A stretch of 56,638 bases of DNA from assembly GCF_024160145.1 (NCBI RefSeq), contig NZ_JAMYWQ010000033.1:1-56638 (forward strand), given 5' to 3'. The translations under genes and the position numbers were made by a program. The notes below the pieces were generated by a model. The model had not been told where the DNA came from. It worked only from the letters and a program-made list of their open reading frames with translations, and did no database searches. This document shows positions 8,172-17,014 of the stretch, one piece after another (within the stretch, counting starts at the first letter, position 1; each line of letters starts with the position of its first letter). The DNA is from Serratia nevei (GTDB lineage: Bacteria; Pseudomonadota; Gammaproteobacteria; Enterobacterales; Enterobacteriaceae).

Positions 8172-8918
8172 ATGAACAAACACCCGATAACGCTACTGAC
8201 CGCCGCCGGCCTGGCCCTGGGCGCCGTATTGCCCACCGCCGACGCGGCGATATCGCTGGATCGCACGCGCGCCGTCTATGTGAGCGACGCCAAATCGATC
8301 AGCCTGAATATCGTCAACGAAAACAAAGAGCTGCCTTTCCTGGCGCAGTCCTGGCTGGAGAACGAGCAGCACCAGAAAATCACCTCGCCGCTGGTGGTGC
8401 TGCCGCCGTTGCAGCGCGTGGAGCCGAGCGAACGCAGCGTAGTGCGCATCACCAAGACGCCGGAGGCGGATCGCCTGCCGCAGGATCGCGAGTCGGTGTT
8501 CTACTTCAACCTGCGCGAAATTCCGCCAAAAAGCACCAAAACCAACGTGATGCAGCTGGCGCTGCAAACGCAGATCAAGTTGTTCTACCGGCCGAAGGCC
8601 ATCGTCGCGCCCAAGGGCCAGGTGTGGCAGGAAAAGCTGGTGTTCCGTAAAAGCGGCGGCGCCGTCACCGTCGACAACCCGACGCCGTTTTACATCACCC
8701 TGACCGGCATGACGCGGCAGACACAAAAACAGGGCGGCGGCGCGATCGGCGGCTTCCAGCCGCTGATGCTGAAGCCGAAGTCCAGCGAAAGCCTCAAGCT
8801 GCACGACACCGGCATGAACAGCTTCGTCATCACCTACATCAACGACTACGGCGGCCACCCCGAACTGCGCTTCGCCTGCAACGGCAACGTTTGCACCGCC
8901 GTGCCCGAGAAAAAATAA
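8172..8918 (+). CDS. Periplasmic fimbrial chaperone, PapD/MrpD-like
   Basis: A 248-residue PapD-type chaperone. Signal peptide to TADA, then two immunoglobulin-like domains. The anchoring arginine is in DRTRAVY at the start of the mature protein and the second anchor is the lysine in QIKLFYRP; together they hold subunit C-termini. The G1 strand VMQLALQTQIKLFY donates hydrophobic residues to unfinished pilins. A Cys pair near the C-terminus (FACNGNVC) resembles PapD. It lies directly behind its usher and serves the subunits of this operon. Confidence 0.93.
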   Translation: MNKHPITLLTAAGLALGAVLPTADAAISLDRTRAVYVSDAKSISLNIVNENKELPFLAQSWLENEQHQKITSPLVVLPPLQRVEPSERSVVRITKTPEADRLPQDRESVFYFNLREIPPKSTKTNVMQLALQTQIKLFYRPKAIVAPKGQVWQEKLVFRKSGGAVTVDNPTPFYITLTGMTRQTQKQGGGAIGGFQPLMLKPKSSESLKLHDTGMNSFVITYINDYGGHPELRFACNGNVCTAVPEKK

Positions 8919-8929
8919 GGAGGTCCAGC

Positions 8930-9541
8930 ATGGCTGAATTCACCGATCGACTGCGCCCGCTGCTGCTCGGCGCACTGCTGTGCGGCGGCGGCGCGCTGGC
9001 GGCAACGCCGCTGGGCGTGATCGAAGGCACCACCGGCACCGTCAGCTTTCACGGCGGCCTGCTCAGCTCCCCCTGCAGCCTGACGCCGGACAGCCGGGAT
9101 CAGTCCGTCGATCTGGGCGACGTCAGCGCACGCGACTTCCGCAACGCCGGCGATCGCAGCGCGCCGGTGCGTTTTCGCCTCTCGTTCCGCAACTGCCTGC
9201 TGGGCGCGCGCGCGTTGGCGGATAACCCGGCCGGCCCGCGCAACGGCGACGCCGGCCGCCTCTATCTGCAAGGAGAGCAGGCCGCGACGCTGGTGTTTCT
9301 CGGCGAAAGCGACGTCGACAACCCGTCGCTGCTGAAGCTGAACGGCGGCGTGCAGGGCATCGGCCTGCGGCTGCAAGACCAGCAGGGCCAGGCGCTGGCG
9401 CTGAATCAGCGCAGCCGCCCCTACATTCTGCAACCCGGCAGCAACACCCTGTGGTTCAGCGCCAGCGTGGAATCCACCCAACGGGCGGTGATGGCCGCCG
9501 GGTTCGCCGCCGTGGCGCACATTCAGGTGATTTACCTGTGA
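8930..9541 (+). CDS. Minor fimbrial subunit, MrpE/PapK-like
   Basis: A 203-residue pilin. I place the start at 8930 because AAGGAGG precedes it by six bases; an upstream in-frame ATG at 8891 lies inside the chaperone gene. It has a signal peptide to about residue 24, a cysteine pair (SSPCSL, FRNCLL) and C-terminal IQVIYL with the pilin tyrosine. Between the cysteines and the C-terminus it has a glycine/arginine-rich insertion (NPAGPRNGDAG) not seen in the rod pilin. Probably a tip or adaptor subunit. Confidence 0.82.
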   Translation: MAEFTDRLRPLLLGALLCGGGALAATPLGVIEGTTGTVSFHGGLLSSPCSLTPDSRDQSVDLGDVSARDFRNAGDRSAPVRFRLSFRNCLLGARALADNPAGPRNGDAGRLYLQGEQAATLVFLGESDVDNPSLLKLNGGVQGIGLRLQDQQGQALALNQRSRPYILQPGSNTLWFSASVESTQRAVMAAGFAAVAHIQVIYL

Positions 9542-9555
9542 GGCTCGAGAACGCG

Positions 9556-10560
9556 ATGAAAACTCAACTGACCAAACTCTGCCTGCCGCTGGCGATCGCG
9601 CTGGCGGCCCCCGCCGCCTGGGCCAACGGCTACGTCACGCCGGACGGCGGGCCGAAACAGTTCTATATCGATCTGAATCAAAGCAACATCACCAACCAGG
9701 TGGGGTTCACCAAACTGTTTCCCTATGATCTGGGCGGAACCTACACCGGCAAGGTGTATTGCGATACCCCCATCCCCACCAGCCCGCACTTTTACAAGTC
9801 GGATTCGGCGCTGCCCCCCTCCGACTACGGCAACGGCTATTTAAAACTGAATGACTTTCTGGATTTAAAGGCCGAGGTGTGGATCGCCGGCAACAAGAAC
9901 GCCTATGTCACGGTGCCTTTTTACAACGAATCGAATTTGCTTAATCAGCACAGCTGCCGGCCACCGTACTTGCAGGTCAACAACTACGGCAGCGGCTCCA
10001 AAGGCAAAATCACCTTCCGGGTGCGCAAAAAGATCATTAACGGCGTTGAGATTAACGATCGGCAGATCATCGAGATGTACGGCCGCCTCGGTTCGACCGA
10101 CGGCGGCTTCGGCCCCAACCCGATGGCGCAGGTGTTTATCCAGTCCGCGATCCTCTACGTGCCGGATAAATGCGTGGTGAACGAAGGCCAGTTGATCAAC
10201 GTGGAGTTCGGCGAGATCGGCGGCAGCGATCTCAACGGCTCGAACTACCCGCAAAGCATTCCGGTGCGCTTCCAGTGCGAGGGCGGCAGCTTCGAGGACG
10301 GTACGCTGAACATCAAGCTGGCGGTGTCGGGCACCGCGGCCGCCTTCAGCAACGAGGTGTTCAAAACCGACAAGAACGATCTCGGCATCCGGCTGACGCA
10401 CAATGGCCAACTGGTCATCCCGAATGAGTTTTACCCGGTGCCGAATATCGGCAACGGCGGCGCCTGGAACCTGGTGGCGGCACCGTTCGCCAACGGCGGC
10501 GCAGAGATCGGCGAAGGGGAATTCAACGCATCGGCCACCATCGTGGCGGCATTCCAGTAA
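9556..10560 (+). CDS. Probable fimbrial tip adhesin, PmfE-like
   Basis: A 334-residue two-domain protein. Signal peptide to AWA (start ATG 9556; GAGG about 15 bases upstream, so initiation may depend on coupling to the previous gene, which ends 14 bp away). The N-terminal half (about 22-200) lacks the pilin pattern and is rich in Tyr, Asn and Gly, as in receptor-binding domains. From about residue 205 (DKCVVNEGQLINVEFGEI) a pilin domain follows, with a second Cys in RFQCEGG, ending ASATIVAAFQ. The arrangement usher-chaperone-minor-adhesin-minor resembles the Proteus pmf operon. The receptor is unknown. Confidence 0.75.
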   Translation: MKTQLTKLCLPLAIALAAPAAWANGYVTPDGGPKQFYIDLNQSNITNQVGFTKLFPYDLGGTYTGKVYCDTPIPTSPHFYKSDSALPPSDYGNGYLKLNDFLDLKAEVWIAGNKNAYVTVPFYNESNLLNQHSCRPPYLQVNNYGSGSKGKITFRVRKKIINGVEINDRQIIEMYGRLGSTDGGFGPNPMAQVFIQSAILYVPDKCVVNEGQLINVEFGEIGGSDLNGSNYPQSIPVRFQCEGGSFEDGTLNIKLAVSGTAAAFSNEVFKTDKNDLGIRLTHNGQLVIPNEFYPVPNIGNGGAWNLVAAPFANGGAEIGEGEFNASATIVAAFQ

Positions 10561-10577
10561 CCGAGGGAGAAACGAAA

Positions 10578-11117
10578 ATGCGTCTACGCGCTTTAGCGCT
10601 GCTGAGCTGCGCGCCCTGGTGGGTTGCCGCCATGCCGGCGGCGGCGAACACCGAGCTTATCGGCGCGCCGGTGCAGTTCCACGGCACCGTGGTGAGCCGC
10701 CCGTGCAATATCGAACCGCAGTCCGCCGATCAACTGGTGGAGATGGGCACGGTGATCGTCAAAACCCTGTACCGCTACGGCCACACCACGCCGGTGCCGT
10801 TCAGCATCAAGCTGACCGACTGCAAGACTACGGTGTTCAAATCCGTCAGCGTGACCTTCAGCGGCACCGAAGACGGAGAGCTGCCGGGCAAGCTGGCGAT
10901 CAACAACGGCGCGAACGGCGCCGCCATCGCCCTGTTCGATCATCAGGGCGCAGATATCGATCTGAATAAGGCCACCAGCGCCGTCACGCTGCAGAACGGC
11001 CCCAACAGCCTGAGCTTCACCGCCTATGTGCAGGGGCAGCCGAGCGCGATTCAGAACCAAAGCATTACCGAAGGCGAATTCACCTCCGTCGCCAATTTTG
11101 TGCTGGCGTACCAATAA
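10578..11117 (+). CDS. Minor fimbrial subunit, PmfF/PapF-like
   Basis: A 179-residue pilin with signal peptide to AAA (about residue 23), donor strand PVQFHGTVVSR, cysteine pair (SRPCNI, TDCKT) and C-terminal FVLAYQ. Overall it resembles the major pilin more than the other minor subunits, including the FTSVANF segment before the C-terminus. A ribosome site GAGGGAGAAACGAAA precedes the ATG, 17 bp after the adhesin gene. Last structural gene of the operon, probably an adaptor between rod and tip. Confidence 0.82.
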   Translation: MRLRALALLSCAPWWVAAMPAAANTELIGAPVQFHGTVVSRPCNIEPQSADQLVEMGTVIVKTLYRYGHTTPVPFSIKLTDCKTTVFKSVSVTFSGTEDGELPGKLAINNGANGAAIALFDHQGADIDLNKATSAVTLQNGPNSLSFTAYVQGQPSAIQNQSITEGEFTSVANFVLAYQ

Positions 11118-11225
11118 GCCCGCACCGTCCCAGGGAAATCAGGAAAACGACCGGCGCGCGAACGCCGGCGATGGGCCGTCACCGTTTGCTCCGGCAAGGT
11201 GCCGCGGCCTTTTAAGGAGCCACCC

Positions 11226-11849
11226 ATGCCAGATATTCGCTTCACGCTGTTCGACAGCGATAACTTCTACCAGCAGGGGCTGCGTCTGCTGCTGCAGGAC
11301 TATCTGCACTCCCTGAACGAATGCCAGCGCCGGTATCCGCAGTTCTCACCGCTGGCGCTGCAGGCGTTGGATAATATCGAAATCGTGTTCCGCACGCCGG
11401 AAGCGCGCTGGGGTTGCGCCTGCTGCTATCAGAGCCCCTACGGCATCCCGCGCCAGCGGCAGCTGAGCCTGCTGATCCTCGACGACGCGACCCAGCAACA
11501 GGTAAAAAACTCGCCGCCGCTGTTCAGCATTCATCGGCGCGATTCGGCCTACGCCATTCGCCTCAAGCTGCAGATGGCGTTGGAAAAGTTCATCCAGCAC
11601 CCGTGGGTGGCGCTGCACGCCGCCGGCATGTGGAAATGCCAGGCTTGCCGCATCGCCGCGCTCAGCCACTGCGAGAAAAAGGTGCTGGGTTTGATGAGCA
11701 GCGGCATGTCCGCCTGCAGCATCGCCGGCCTGCTGCAACGCAGCCAGAAAACCATCAGCGCCCATAAACGCTCGGCGATGCGCAAGCTGAACGTGCGTAA
11801 AAACAGCGAGTTGAATAAGGTGCTGCTGAGTCAGCGGGGGCTGAGTTGA
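11226..11849 (+). CDS. LuxR-type regulator with cysteine pairs, fimbria-associated
   Basis: A 207-residue regulator. The start at 11226 is chosen for AAGGAG ten bases upstream. The C-terminal helix-turn-helix is of LuxR/NarL type (LSHCEKKVLGLMSSGMSACS, then SQKTISAHKRSAMRKL). The N-terminal half starts DIRFTLFDSDNFYQQGLR, like a receiver without clear phosphate-site acids. Unusual CxCC (WGCACC) and CxxC (WKCQAC) motifs plus further cysteines might bind metal or sense redox. It lies 108 bp after the last pilin gene on the same strand and 13 bp before the convergent second operon, so it could control either. Confidence 0.8.
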   Translation: MPDIRFTLFDSDNFYQQGLRLLLQDYLHSLNECQRRYPQFSPLALQALDNIEIVFRTPEARWGCACCYQSPYGIPRQRQLSLLILDDATQQQVKNSPPLFSIHRRDSAYAIRLKLQMALEKFIQHPWVALHAAGMWKCQACRIAALSHCEKKVLGLMSSGMSACSIAGLLQRSQKTISAHKRSAMRKLNVRKNSELNKVLLSQRGLS

Positions 11850-11862
11850 GCGCCCCGCCGGT

Positions 11863-12987
11863 TCAATAGTAATTGATGTTGAAGGTAACGGTCGCGTCGG
11901 CGGCGCCCGGCGTGACCGTAGGCTCGGTTTGGATATAGCGGGCCCGCAGCGGGATGGTGAAAGCGCTGGGCGTCGTGACGGGCAGCGGGATTTTAATCGC
12001 CCGCGAGAACCGTACGCTCTGCGGCGAAGACGCCCCATATTCCAACTGAATGCCTACGCCACCGGCGCTGCCGCTGCCCTCTTTCACGCTCATGATGCCG
12101 TTGGCGTCATCGATCACCGCCGTATTGGGCGTCAATGAAAGCGTCAGGCTGTTGCCGGTTGTGCTGGTGGTGCTGCCAGTGCCGTTATCGGAATACTGAG
12201 CCTCGACCGTGCCGTGAAATTTCGGGCAATTCAACAGGCGGATAGACGCATCTTTCCATTCGGTCACGCTGCCTTTGCCGGTGAAATAGCGGCCCATATC
12301 ATACTTGCCCATGGCAACGAACACGTCCGGCGTGGTGCAGGTTTGCGCCTCCACGTTGATCGCGCCGGTAAAGCACAGCCGCATCGCCGTAAAGGGCGCC
12401 GCGGTCGGCCCTACCCCGGTCATCATGCAAGGCAGATCGGCGCCGGTAAGGGTGCCGGGCTGAATGTCCCCGGTCTTGATTAAGCGGATGCGATATTTGA
12501 ACAAGTTACTCGACCATCCATTTTCCTCCACCACGTGCGTGCCGTTGGTAATATATGGCAGCAGGTAGTTATCCAAAGAATGGTTATCGATAAAGACGCC
12601 CACACCCGGTAACCCGGTTTCATACACCTTTTTGAACGTCGCGGAACTCCAGGCCGATAAGGGATGTGGCGGCGTTTCAAAGTCCATCATCCAGGACACG
12701 AACGTCTGCGGCGTATCGCATTTGACGTACACGCTTCTGAATGACGGATTGAAGTTTTGCGTATAGATAACCGTGCCGACCGGCACGTCGGCGCCAATAG
12801 TGATATTGCCGGCGCCAAACGGCGCATTGACCTGCAGCTCGCTTTTGAGGTCGGATCTTTCGCTGTAATAACAGTCGGCCCAGGCCGATTTGGCCAGCAG
12901 CAGCGCCAACACGGCCAGGCTGCGCCAAATGACGCCGATATTTCTCTGTTTCACGCCGCTCTCTCCCCTGTTCTGGTTTACGCTCAT
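11863..12987 (-). CDS. Fimbrial tip adhesin of the second chaperone-usher operon
   Basis: A 374-residue two-domain adhesin in the last place of a major pilin-chaperone-usher-adhesin operon, as in type 3 (mrkD) and type 1-like systems. Signal peptide to AWA. The receptor-binding half contains several cysteines (ADCYY, VKCDT, LPCMM, RLCFT). The pilin half begins about residue 215 (EAQTCTTPDVFVAMG), has its Cys partner in RLLNCPKFHG and ends FNINYY. The ATG lies one base after the usher stop. An in-frame GTG at 12954 (KQRNIG...) has GGGGAGAG upstream and may be the true start. Receptor unknown. Confidence 0.82.
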   Translation of the reverse strand: MSVNQNRGESGVKQRNIGVIWRSLAVLALLLAKSAWADCYYSERSDLKSELQVNAPFGAGNITIGADVPVGTVIYTQNFNPSFRSVYVKCDTPQTFVSWMMDFETPPHPLSAWSSATFKKVYETGLPGVGVFIDNHSLDNYLLPYITNGTHVVEENGWSSNLFKYRIRLIKTGDIQPGTLTGADLPCMMTGVGPTAAPFTAMRLCFTGAINVEAQTCTTPDVFVAMGKYDMGRYFTGKGSVTEWKDASIRLLNCPKFHGTVEAQYSDNGTGSTTSTTGNSLTLSLTPNTAVIDDANGIMSVKEGSGSAGGVGIQLEYGASSPQSVRFSRAIKIPLPVTTPSAFTIPLRARYIQTEPTVTPGAADATVTFNINYY

Positions 12988-12988
12988 G

Positions 12989-15541
12989 TCAATTTTCCGT
13001 TTCGGCGCCGCTGCGGCAAGGCAGACGAAAACGCTGCAGTGCCGGGCGAGCGCCCGGCTGCTGCGGCATCAGCCGATAGCCCAGACGGCACTGGTTGGCG
13101 CCGCCGCTGCCCCAGCGGAGCGTCAGGCGGCCCTGATCCTCACTGACCCGCGCATACGCCAGCCCCCCTTGCCCCACGGCGCCAACCACGGCGCCGCCCT
13201 CGTCGAGCACCTCGGCGCCGAACGGCGCCGGTGCGCCGGCAGCGGCGGTATCGATCAGAATCGGCGTGCCTTTACGGGCGCGATATTTCACTTTCACCAA
13301 GGCCCCGGCGTACGGCGCCACTTTCTGCGTGGTCTCATCCAGCTCGATATCAGACGCCGCCCCCTGAGGATCCAGATTGATTTCGTTAAGCTGGTACGGA
13401 TTCAGGTAAGGCACCAGCGCGTAACCGCGCGCGTCCACAAACACGCCGGGATAGTTCGAGACGCTCGCGCCTTCGGCCCCTTTCGCCTCCACCAAAGCAA
13501 AGGTCTCCGAGCCGTAAGAGCTGAACACGACGCCACCGGCATGGCCCACCACGGTGCCGCTGATCCCGGCGGAAGCGCTGCGGTAGCTGCGGCCCGTGCT
13601 GTAGGCACCGCTCAACAGCGCGGCCCGATCGCGGTACTGGCCATTCAGCGAGCCGCTGGAACCGCCGCGAGAAGTATTCAACGCGCTCAGGCCATAGCTG
13701 AATTGGCGATCGGCACCGGCGTTGCCCGACACGGTCGCCTGCTGGCTCGATGATCCGCTGCTGTCGCGAGCCAGCCCAAGGCGCAACTGGGGCGTTGCGG
13801 CATCACCGCGGCGCCCCAGCGGTAAGCTGACGCTCAGCAGGTAATTGTTTTGCGCGCGGCCGAAACTCGATTGGCTGCGCGTCATGCTCAGGCTATAGGC
13901 GATGGCGTTATAACTGTTGCTGTATCCCAGCTGATACTGCTTATCGCGCCCCTGCCCGTTCCAGTAATCCTGCAACGAACCGCTGACATAGAACTGCCCC
14001 CACCCCGACGTCAGCCCCTGCGAGATGGAAAACGTCACCCGATTGCGGGCGCGCAAAATATCGCCCTCTTCGCCGCCTTGGCTTATCCGATCGCGCGTTT
14101 GCATCGCGGTCATGAAATCCATGTAGCCGGAGGTGGAAAAGCGGTAGGCGGCCAGCGACAGGCTGCTCAGGGTTTCGTTGACGGTTTTGCTGTAGCTGAG
14201 CCGATAGCTCTGCCCCGCCAGCCGCCGATCGCGGCTCAGCCGGCTGTCGCTTTGGGTTACGTCAAACCCGACCGCGCCTAACGCAGAGCCGACGGCCGCC
14301 CCCAGCTGCGCAGCCTGATAATGCTCCGCCCCCTGCAACCCGCCGTAAGCGGTTAGCGTATTGGACAGACCGCGCTGGTAGGTGGCCTGATACAGCCAGG
14401 GCTTATCCCGCAGGCTGTCGTTGTCGGCCTTGCCAAGCACGACTTCGTAGCGATCGGCGCCCGGCCGCAGCAGTTGAGTGACCGCCGCATACGGCACGCT
14501 GAACACGCTCTGGGAGCCGTCCGCTTCACGTACCGTCACCTCCAGATCGCCGCCGTAGCCGGTGGGGTACAGATCGTCTATCAGGAATGCCCCCGGCGTG
14601 ACCGTCGTCTGATAGATGATCTGCCCGCCTTGCCGCACGGTCACCTGCGCATTGGTTCTGGCGATGCCGTGGATTTCCGGCGCATAGCCGCGCTGCGACT
14701 CCGGCAGCATGCGCTCGTCACTGGCCAGCTGCACACCGTTAAACGACAGCGTGTCAAACAGTTGGCCGGTGGTATTGGACTGACCGACCACGCCCCGGCC
14801 CTGCAACGCCGGGATATCGCGCTGTAGGTAGGTGTTAATGCTGTCGTATTGAGACGGGCCGTTTTGCATCCAGTGATAGGCACCGTTATGGCGCAGATAC
14901 CAGGCGCCGAGGTTCATGCCGCCGGATAAGCCAGCGAAAAACGAGTTGTAGTCCATGCCGCGCGATGAACTGGTATAGCCGTTCAGGTTGTAATTCATGA
15001 ACAGGGCCGAGACGCCGCTGTCCCACTGCGCCGAATTGACGCTGCCACGCGCGGTCTTGTGCATATAAATTTGCGGGATCAGGATATCCAACCGCTGCTC
15101 GCCGCTGTCAAAATTCACCTGCGCATCGGGTATCTGCCGAGACAGATCGAAGCATGCCTCTCCCTGCGCCAGCGGTGCCAGCGCCCCCTTTGGCAACGTG
15201 GCGTCGTTAAACGCTATGCCCTGCACCAGAGCCGGCGTCAGGCAGGCATACAGGCTGCTGTCGGCACGCGTCTTAAACTCGATCTCTTTATTGCCGATGC
15301 CGTCGCCGTTGAGATAAACCGCGACCCGGTGTTTACCGGCCAGCCCCGAAGCGCCGCGCGCAAAGCGAGATAAATCCACCGCGTCACGTTGGCCTACGTT
15401 AAGAAATGACGGATCGAATTCGACGCTTTCCGCCCCGGCATGGCCGCTGAACGCACCGATGGCGCACAACAATGCCGGCGTCAACCGCGCAACCATGGCC
15501 AGGCCGCCGCGCGCAACGCAAAAATATTCGGTCATGTTCAT
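12989..15541 (-). CDS. Fimbrial outer-membrane usher of the second operon
   Basis: An 850-residue usher, different from the one at 5.6 kb. After the signal peptide (ending GHAGA) the N-terminal domain starts VEFDPSFLNVG. Family marks are VQLASDERMLPESQRGYAPE and PGAFLIDDLYP. The C-terminal domains end with a Cys pair (NQCRLGYRL, RLPCRSG). It assembles pili from the genes around it. Of the two close ATGs, the second (15535) has the better spacing from AGGGAA. The closest known types are probably FimD/MrkC-like; the subgroup is not certain from reading alone. Confidence 0.92.
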   Translation of the reverse strand: MNMTEYFCVARGGLAMVARLTPALLCAIGAFSGHAGAESVEFDPSFLNVGQRDAVDLSRFARGASGLAGKHRVAVYLNGDGIGNKEIEFKTRADSSLYACLTPALVQGIAFNDATLPKGALAPLAQGEACFDLSRQIPDAQVNFDSGEQRLDILIPQIYMHKTARGSVNSAQWDSGVSALFMNYNLNGYTSSSRGMDYNSFFAGLSGGMNLGAWYLRHNGAYHWMQNGPSQYDSINTYLQRDIPALQGRGVVGQSNTTGQLFDTLSFNGVQLASDERMLPESQRGYAPEIHGIARTNAQVTVRQGGQIIYQTTVTPGAFLIDDLYPTGYGGDLEVTVREADGSQSVFSVPYAAVTQLLRPGADRYEVVLGKADNDSLRDKPWLYQATYQRGLSNTLTAYGGLQGAEHYQAAQLGAAVGSALGAVGFDVTQSDSRLSRDRRLAGQSYRLSYSKTVNETLSSLSLAAYRFSTSGYMDFMTAMQTRDRISQGGEEGDILRARNRVTFSISQGLTSGWGQFYVSGSLQDYWNGQGRDKQYQLGYSNSYNAIAYSLSMTRSQSSFGRAQNNYLLSVSLPLGRRGDAATPQLRLGLARDSSGSSSQQATVSGNAGADRQFSYGLSALNTSRGGSSGSLNGQYRDRAALLSGAYSTGRSYRSASAGISGTVVGHAGGVVFSSYGSETFALVEAKGAEGASVSNYPGVFVDARGYALVPYLNPYQLNEINLDPQGAASDIELDETTQKVAPYAGALVKVKYRARKGTPILIDTAAAGAPAPFGAEVLDEGGAVVGAVGQGGLAYARVSEDQGRLTLRWGSGGANQCRLGYRLMPQQPGARPALQRFRLPCRSGAETEN

Positions 15542-15594
15542 TTCCCTGCGAAAGCGGCGACGGCCGGTGATGCATTAATGGCAACGCCGGCCGC

Positions 15595-16299
15595 TCATTG
15601 CACCCGCGCTTCAAACTGATGGATGGCGCCGTGATCGTTGACGAATTCAACGCCGATATTTTTTCCCGCCGCAGCGCCGAGACCGTTAAATTCCAGGGCG
15701 GATTGCGGGGCGATCATTTGCCCTTCAATCTCTTTGCCGTTGGCGCTCAGGCTCACCAGCGAGACGAAATACGGCGTCGGGTTGAAGGCTTTGACTCCCC
15801 CCGCCGTTGCGGACCAGTTCAGCTTCTTCGCCGCTTCATTGGCGTTGCCGCTCAGCCCTACAGGGCGGAAGAACAGTTTGATACGCGATCGAAAGGCCAT
15901 TTGCAGCGCGCTCTCATCCGCCCGCAGCGCTTTTTTTGCCGGAATTTCCAGCACGTTCAACCAGAACACGCTCTCTTTATCTGTCGGCAATGCCGCGCCG
16001 GTATAGCTGAGACGCAGCGTTTGCCCCTTGCCGGCATCAACGCGATTAATCGGCGGCGTCAAAATAAAGGGGACGTTGATATTTTCCGGCTTTGCCTGCG
16101 GATCGCCGTCATCGATCCAGCTTTGAATTAATACCGGTGACTCTCCAACGTTACTTAATTTAACGGTGACGTCTTTTGCCTCCGCAGAATAAATAACCCG
16201 CGTTCCGCTAATCACCACGCTGGCGGAAGCAGCGGCAGAAAAAAAAACCGTATACGCCAGAAAAATCGCATGAGAAATAGCACGAGCCTTGCTGCCCAT
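15595..16299 (-). CDS. Periplasmic fimbrial chaperone of the second operon
   Basis: A 234-residue PapD-type chaperone with signal peptide to ASAS. The arginine anchor is in SGTRVIYSAEAKDV, the second anchor lysine is in SRIKLFFRP, and the G1 strand is ALQMAFRSRIKLFF. It lacks the C-terminal Cys pair seen in the other chaperone of this window. GAGG lies eight bases before the ATG. It precedes its usher by 53 bp. The two chaperones differ clearly, so each operon probably has its own assembly pathway. Confidence 0.92.
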   Translation of the reverse strand: MGSKARAISHAIFLAYTVFFSAAASASVVISGTRVIYSAEAKDVTVKLSNVGESPVLIQSWIDDGDPQAKPENINVPFILTPPINRVDAGKGQTLRLSYTGAALPTDKESVFWLNVLEIPAKKALRADESALQMAFRSRIKLFFRPVGLSGNANEAAKKLNWSATAGGVKAFNPTPYFVSLVSLSANGKEIEGQMIAPQSALEFNGLGAAAGKNIGVEFVNDHGAIHQFEARVQ

Positions 16300-16327
16300 A
16301 ATATAACCTCACTCTTTTATAGGATAT

Positions 16328-16345
16328 AGGGGGGAAAGCCCCCCT
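16328..16345 (-). other. G6/C6 stem-loop between second major pilin and chaperone
   Basis: AGGGGGG and CCCCCCT pair around a 4-base loop, about 10 bases after the pilin stop on the transcribed strand. It has no T-run, so it looks like the message-stabilising or attenuating hairpin typical behind a major pilin gene. The arms are homopolymers, which are prone to slippage, although they lie outside any coding frame. Confidence 0.6.
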
Positions 16346-16355
16346 GAAGTCGTCG

Positions 16356-16904
16356 TTATTTGTATTGCAATGAATAGACGACGTTGCTGACCACCGTGCC
16401 GGCACTCGCTGCACCCATAGCGTAATATTCAACCGAATAGGGTAAAGTGGCGGCTCCGTTAGTTACCGTATAATAAATGGCATTCGATACCTGACCTGAA
16501 CTCCCCGCCACAATGGGGTTGAAAGACCCGGATCCTTCACGCAACTGCAGCGCGACGTTTTGCGCCGTGCCAGTAAGGTTACGCAGACGCCCGTTCGCAT
16601 CCACGCCAGGCCCAGCTTCAAAGAACGCGCTGGCTGTCTTTAATGCACCTTCGCAGTTTTGCAGCGCCAACTCAAATGTCGTACGCCCGGCGGTCCAGCT
16701 CGCCGTACTCAGTTGACTGTCACTGACGGTCGGCAGTATCACGTTACCATCGGCCGATTCCCCATTGACCAACACATCGCAGGTCGTTGCAGTTACAGTG
16801 CCGCTGAAATTGATCGTCCCGGTGCCAGTTGCCTGAATCAACCCGGCCTGGCTCTGACCCGCCAGGCCTAATAGGGTAAACAATATCGCGGAGGACTTTT
16901 TCAT
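16356..16904 (-). CDS. Major fimbrial subunit of the second operon
   Basis: A 182-residue pilin with signal peptide to SQA, donor strand GTGTINFSGTV, cysteine pair (TTCDV, QNCEG) and C-terminal VYSLQYK. An AGGAG ribosome site sits before the ATG. It is the first structural gene after a winged-helix regulator and therefore probably the rod pilin. The overall pattern is closer to type 1/type 3 pilins than to the MR/P-like pilin at 4.4 kb. Lower GC than the usher and chaperone genes. Confidence 0.87.
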   Translation of the reverse strand: MKKSSAILFTLLGLAGQSQAGLIQATGTGTINFSGTVTATTCDVLVNGESADGNVILPTVSDSQLSTASWTAGRTTFELALQNCEGALKTASAFFEAGPGVDANGRLRNLTGTAQNVALQLREGSGSFNPIVAGSSGQVSNAIYYTVTNGAATLPYSVEYYAMGAASAGTVVSNVVYSLQYK

Positions 16905-17014
16905 ATATGCTCCTGATTATATTAAAAACAACGCATTCTATTTCCATAGATGATATCCAGCGGGAACGAGCGTATTGCCATGCGTGGCTTTCCCACGACG
17001 CATGTCAAATACAA

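Noticed and set aside
6186-8183. A 665-codon open frame opposite the first usher
   Set aside because: Shadow of a well-supported usher; no domain and low-complexity composition.
9451-9555. N-terminal extension of the adhesin frame into the preceding pilin gene
   Set aside because: The added residues are shadow sequence; ATG 9556 begins a proper signal peptide.
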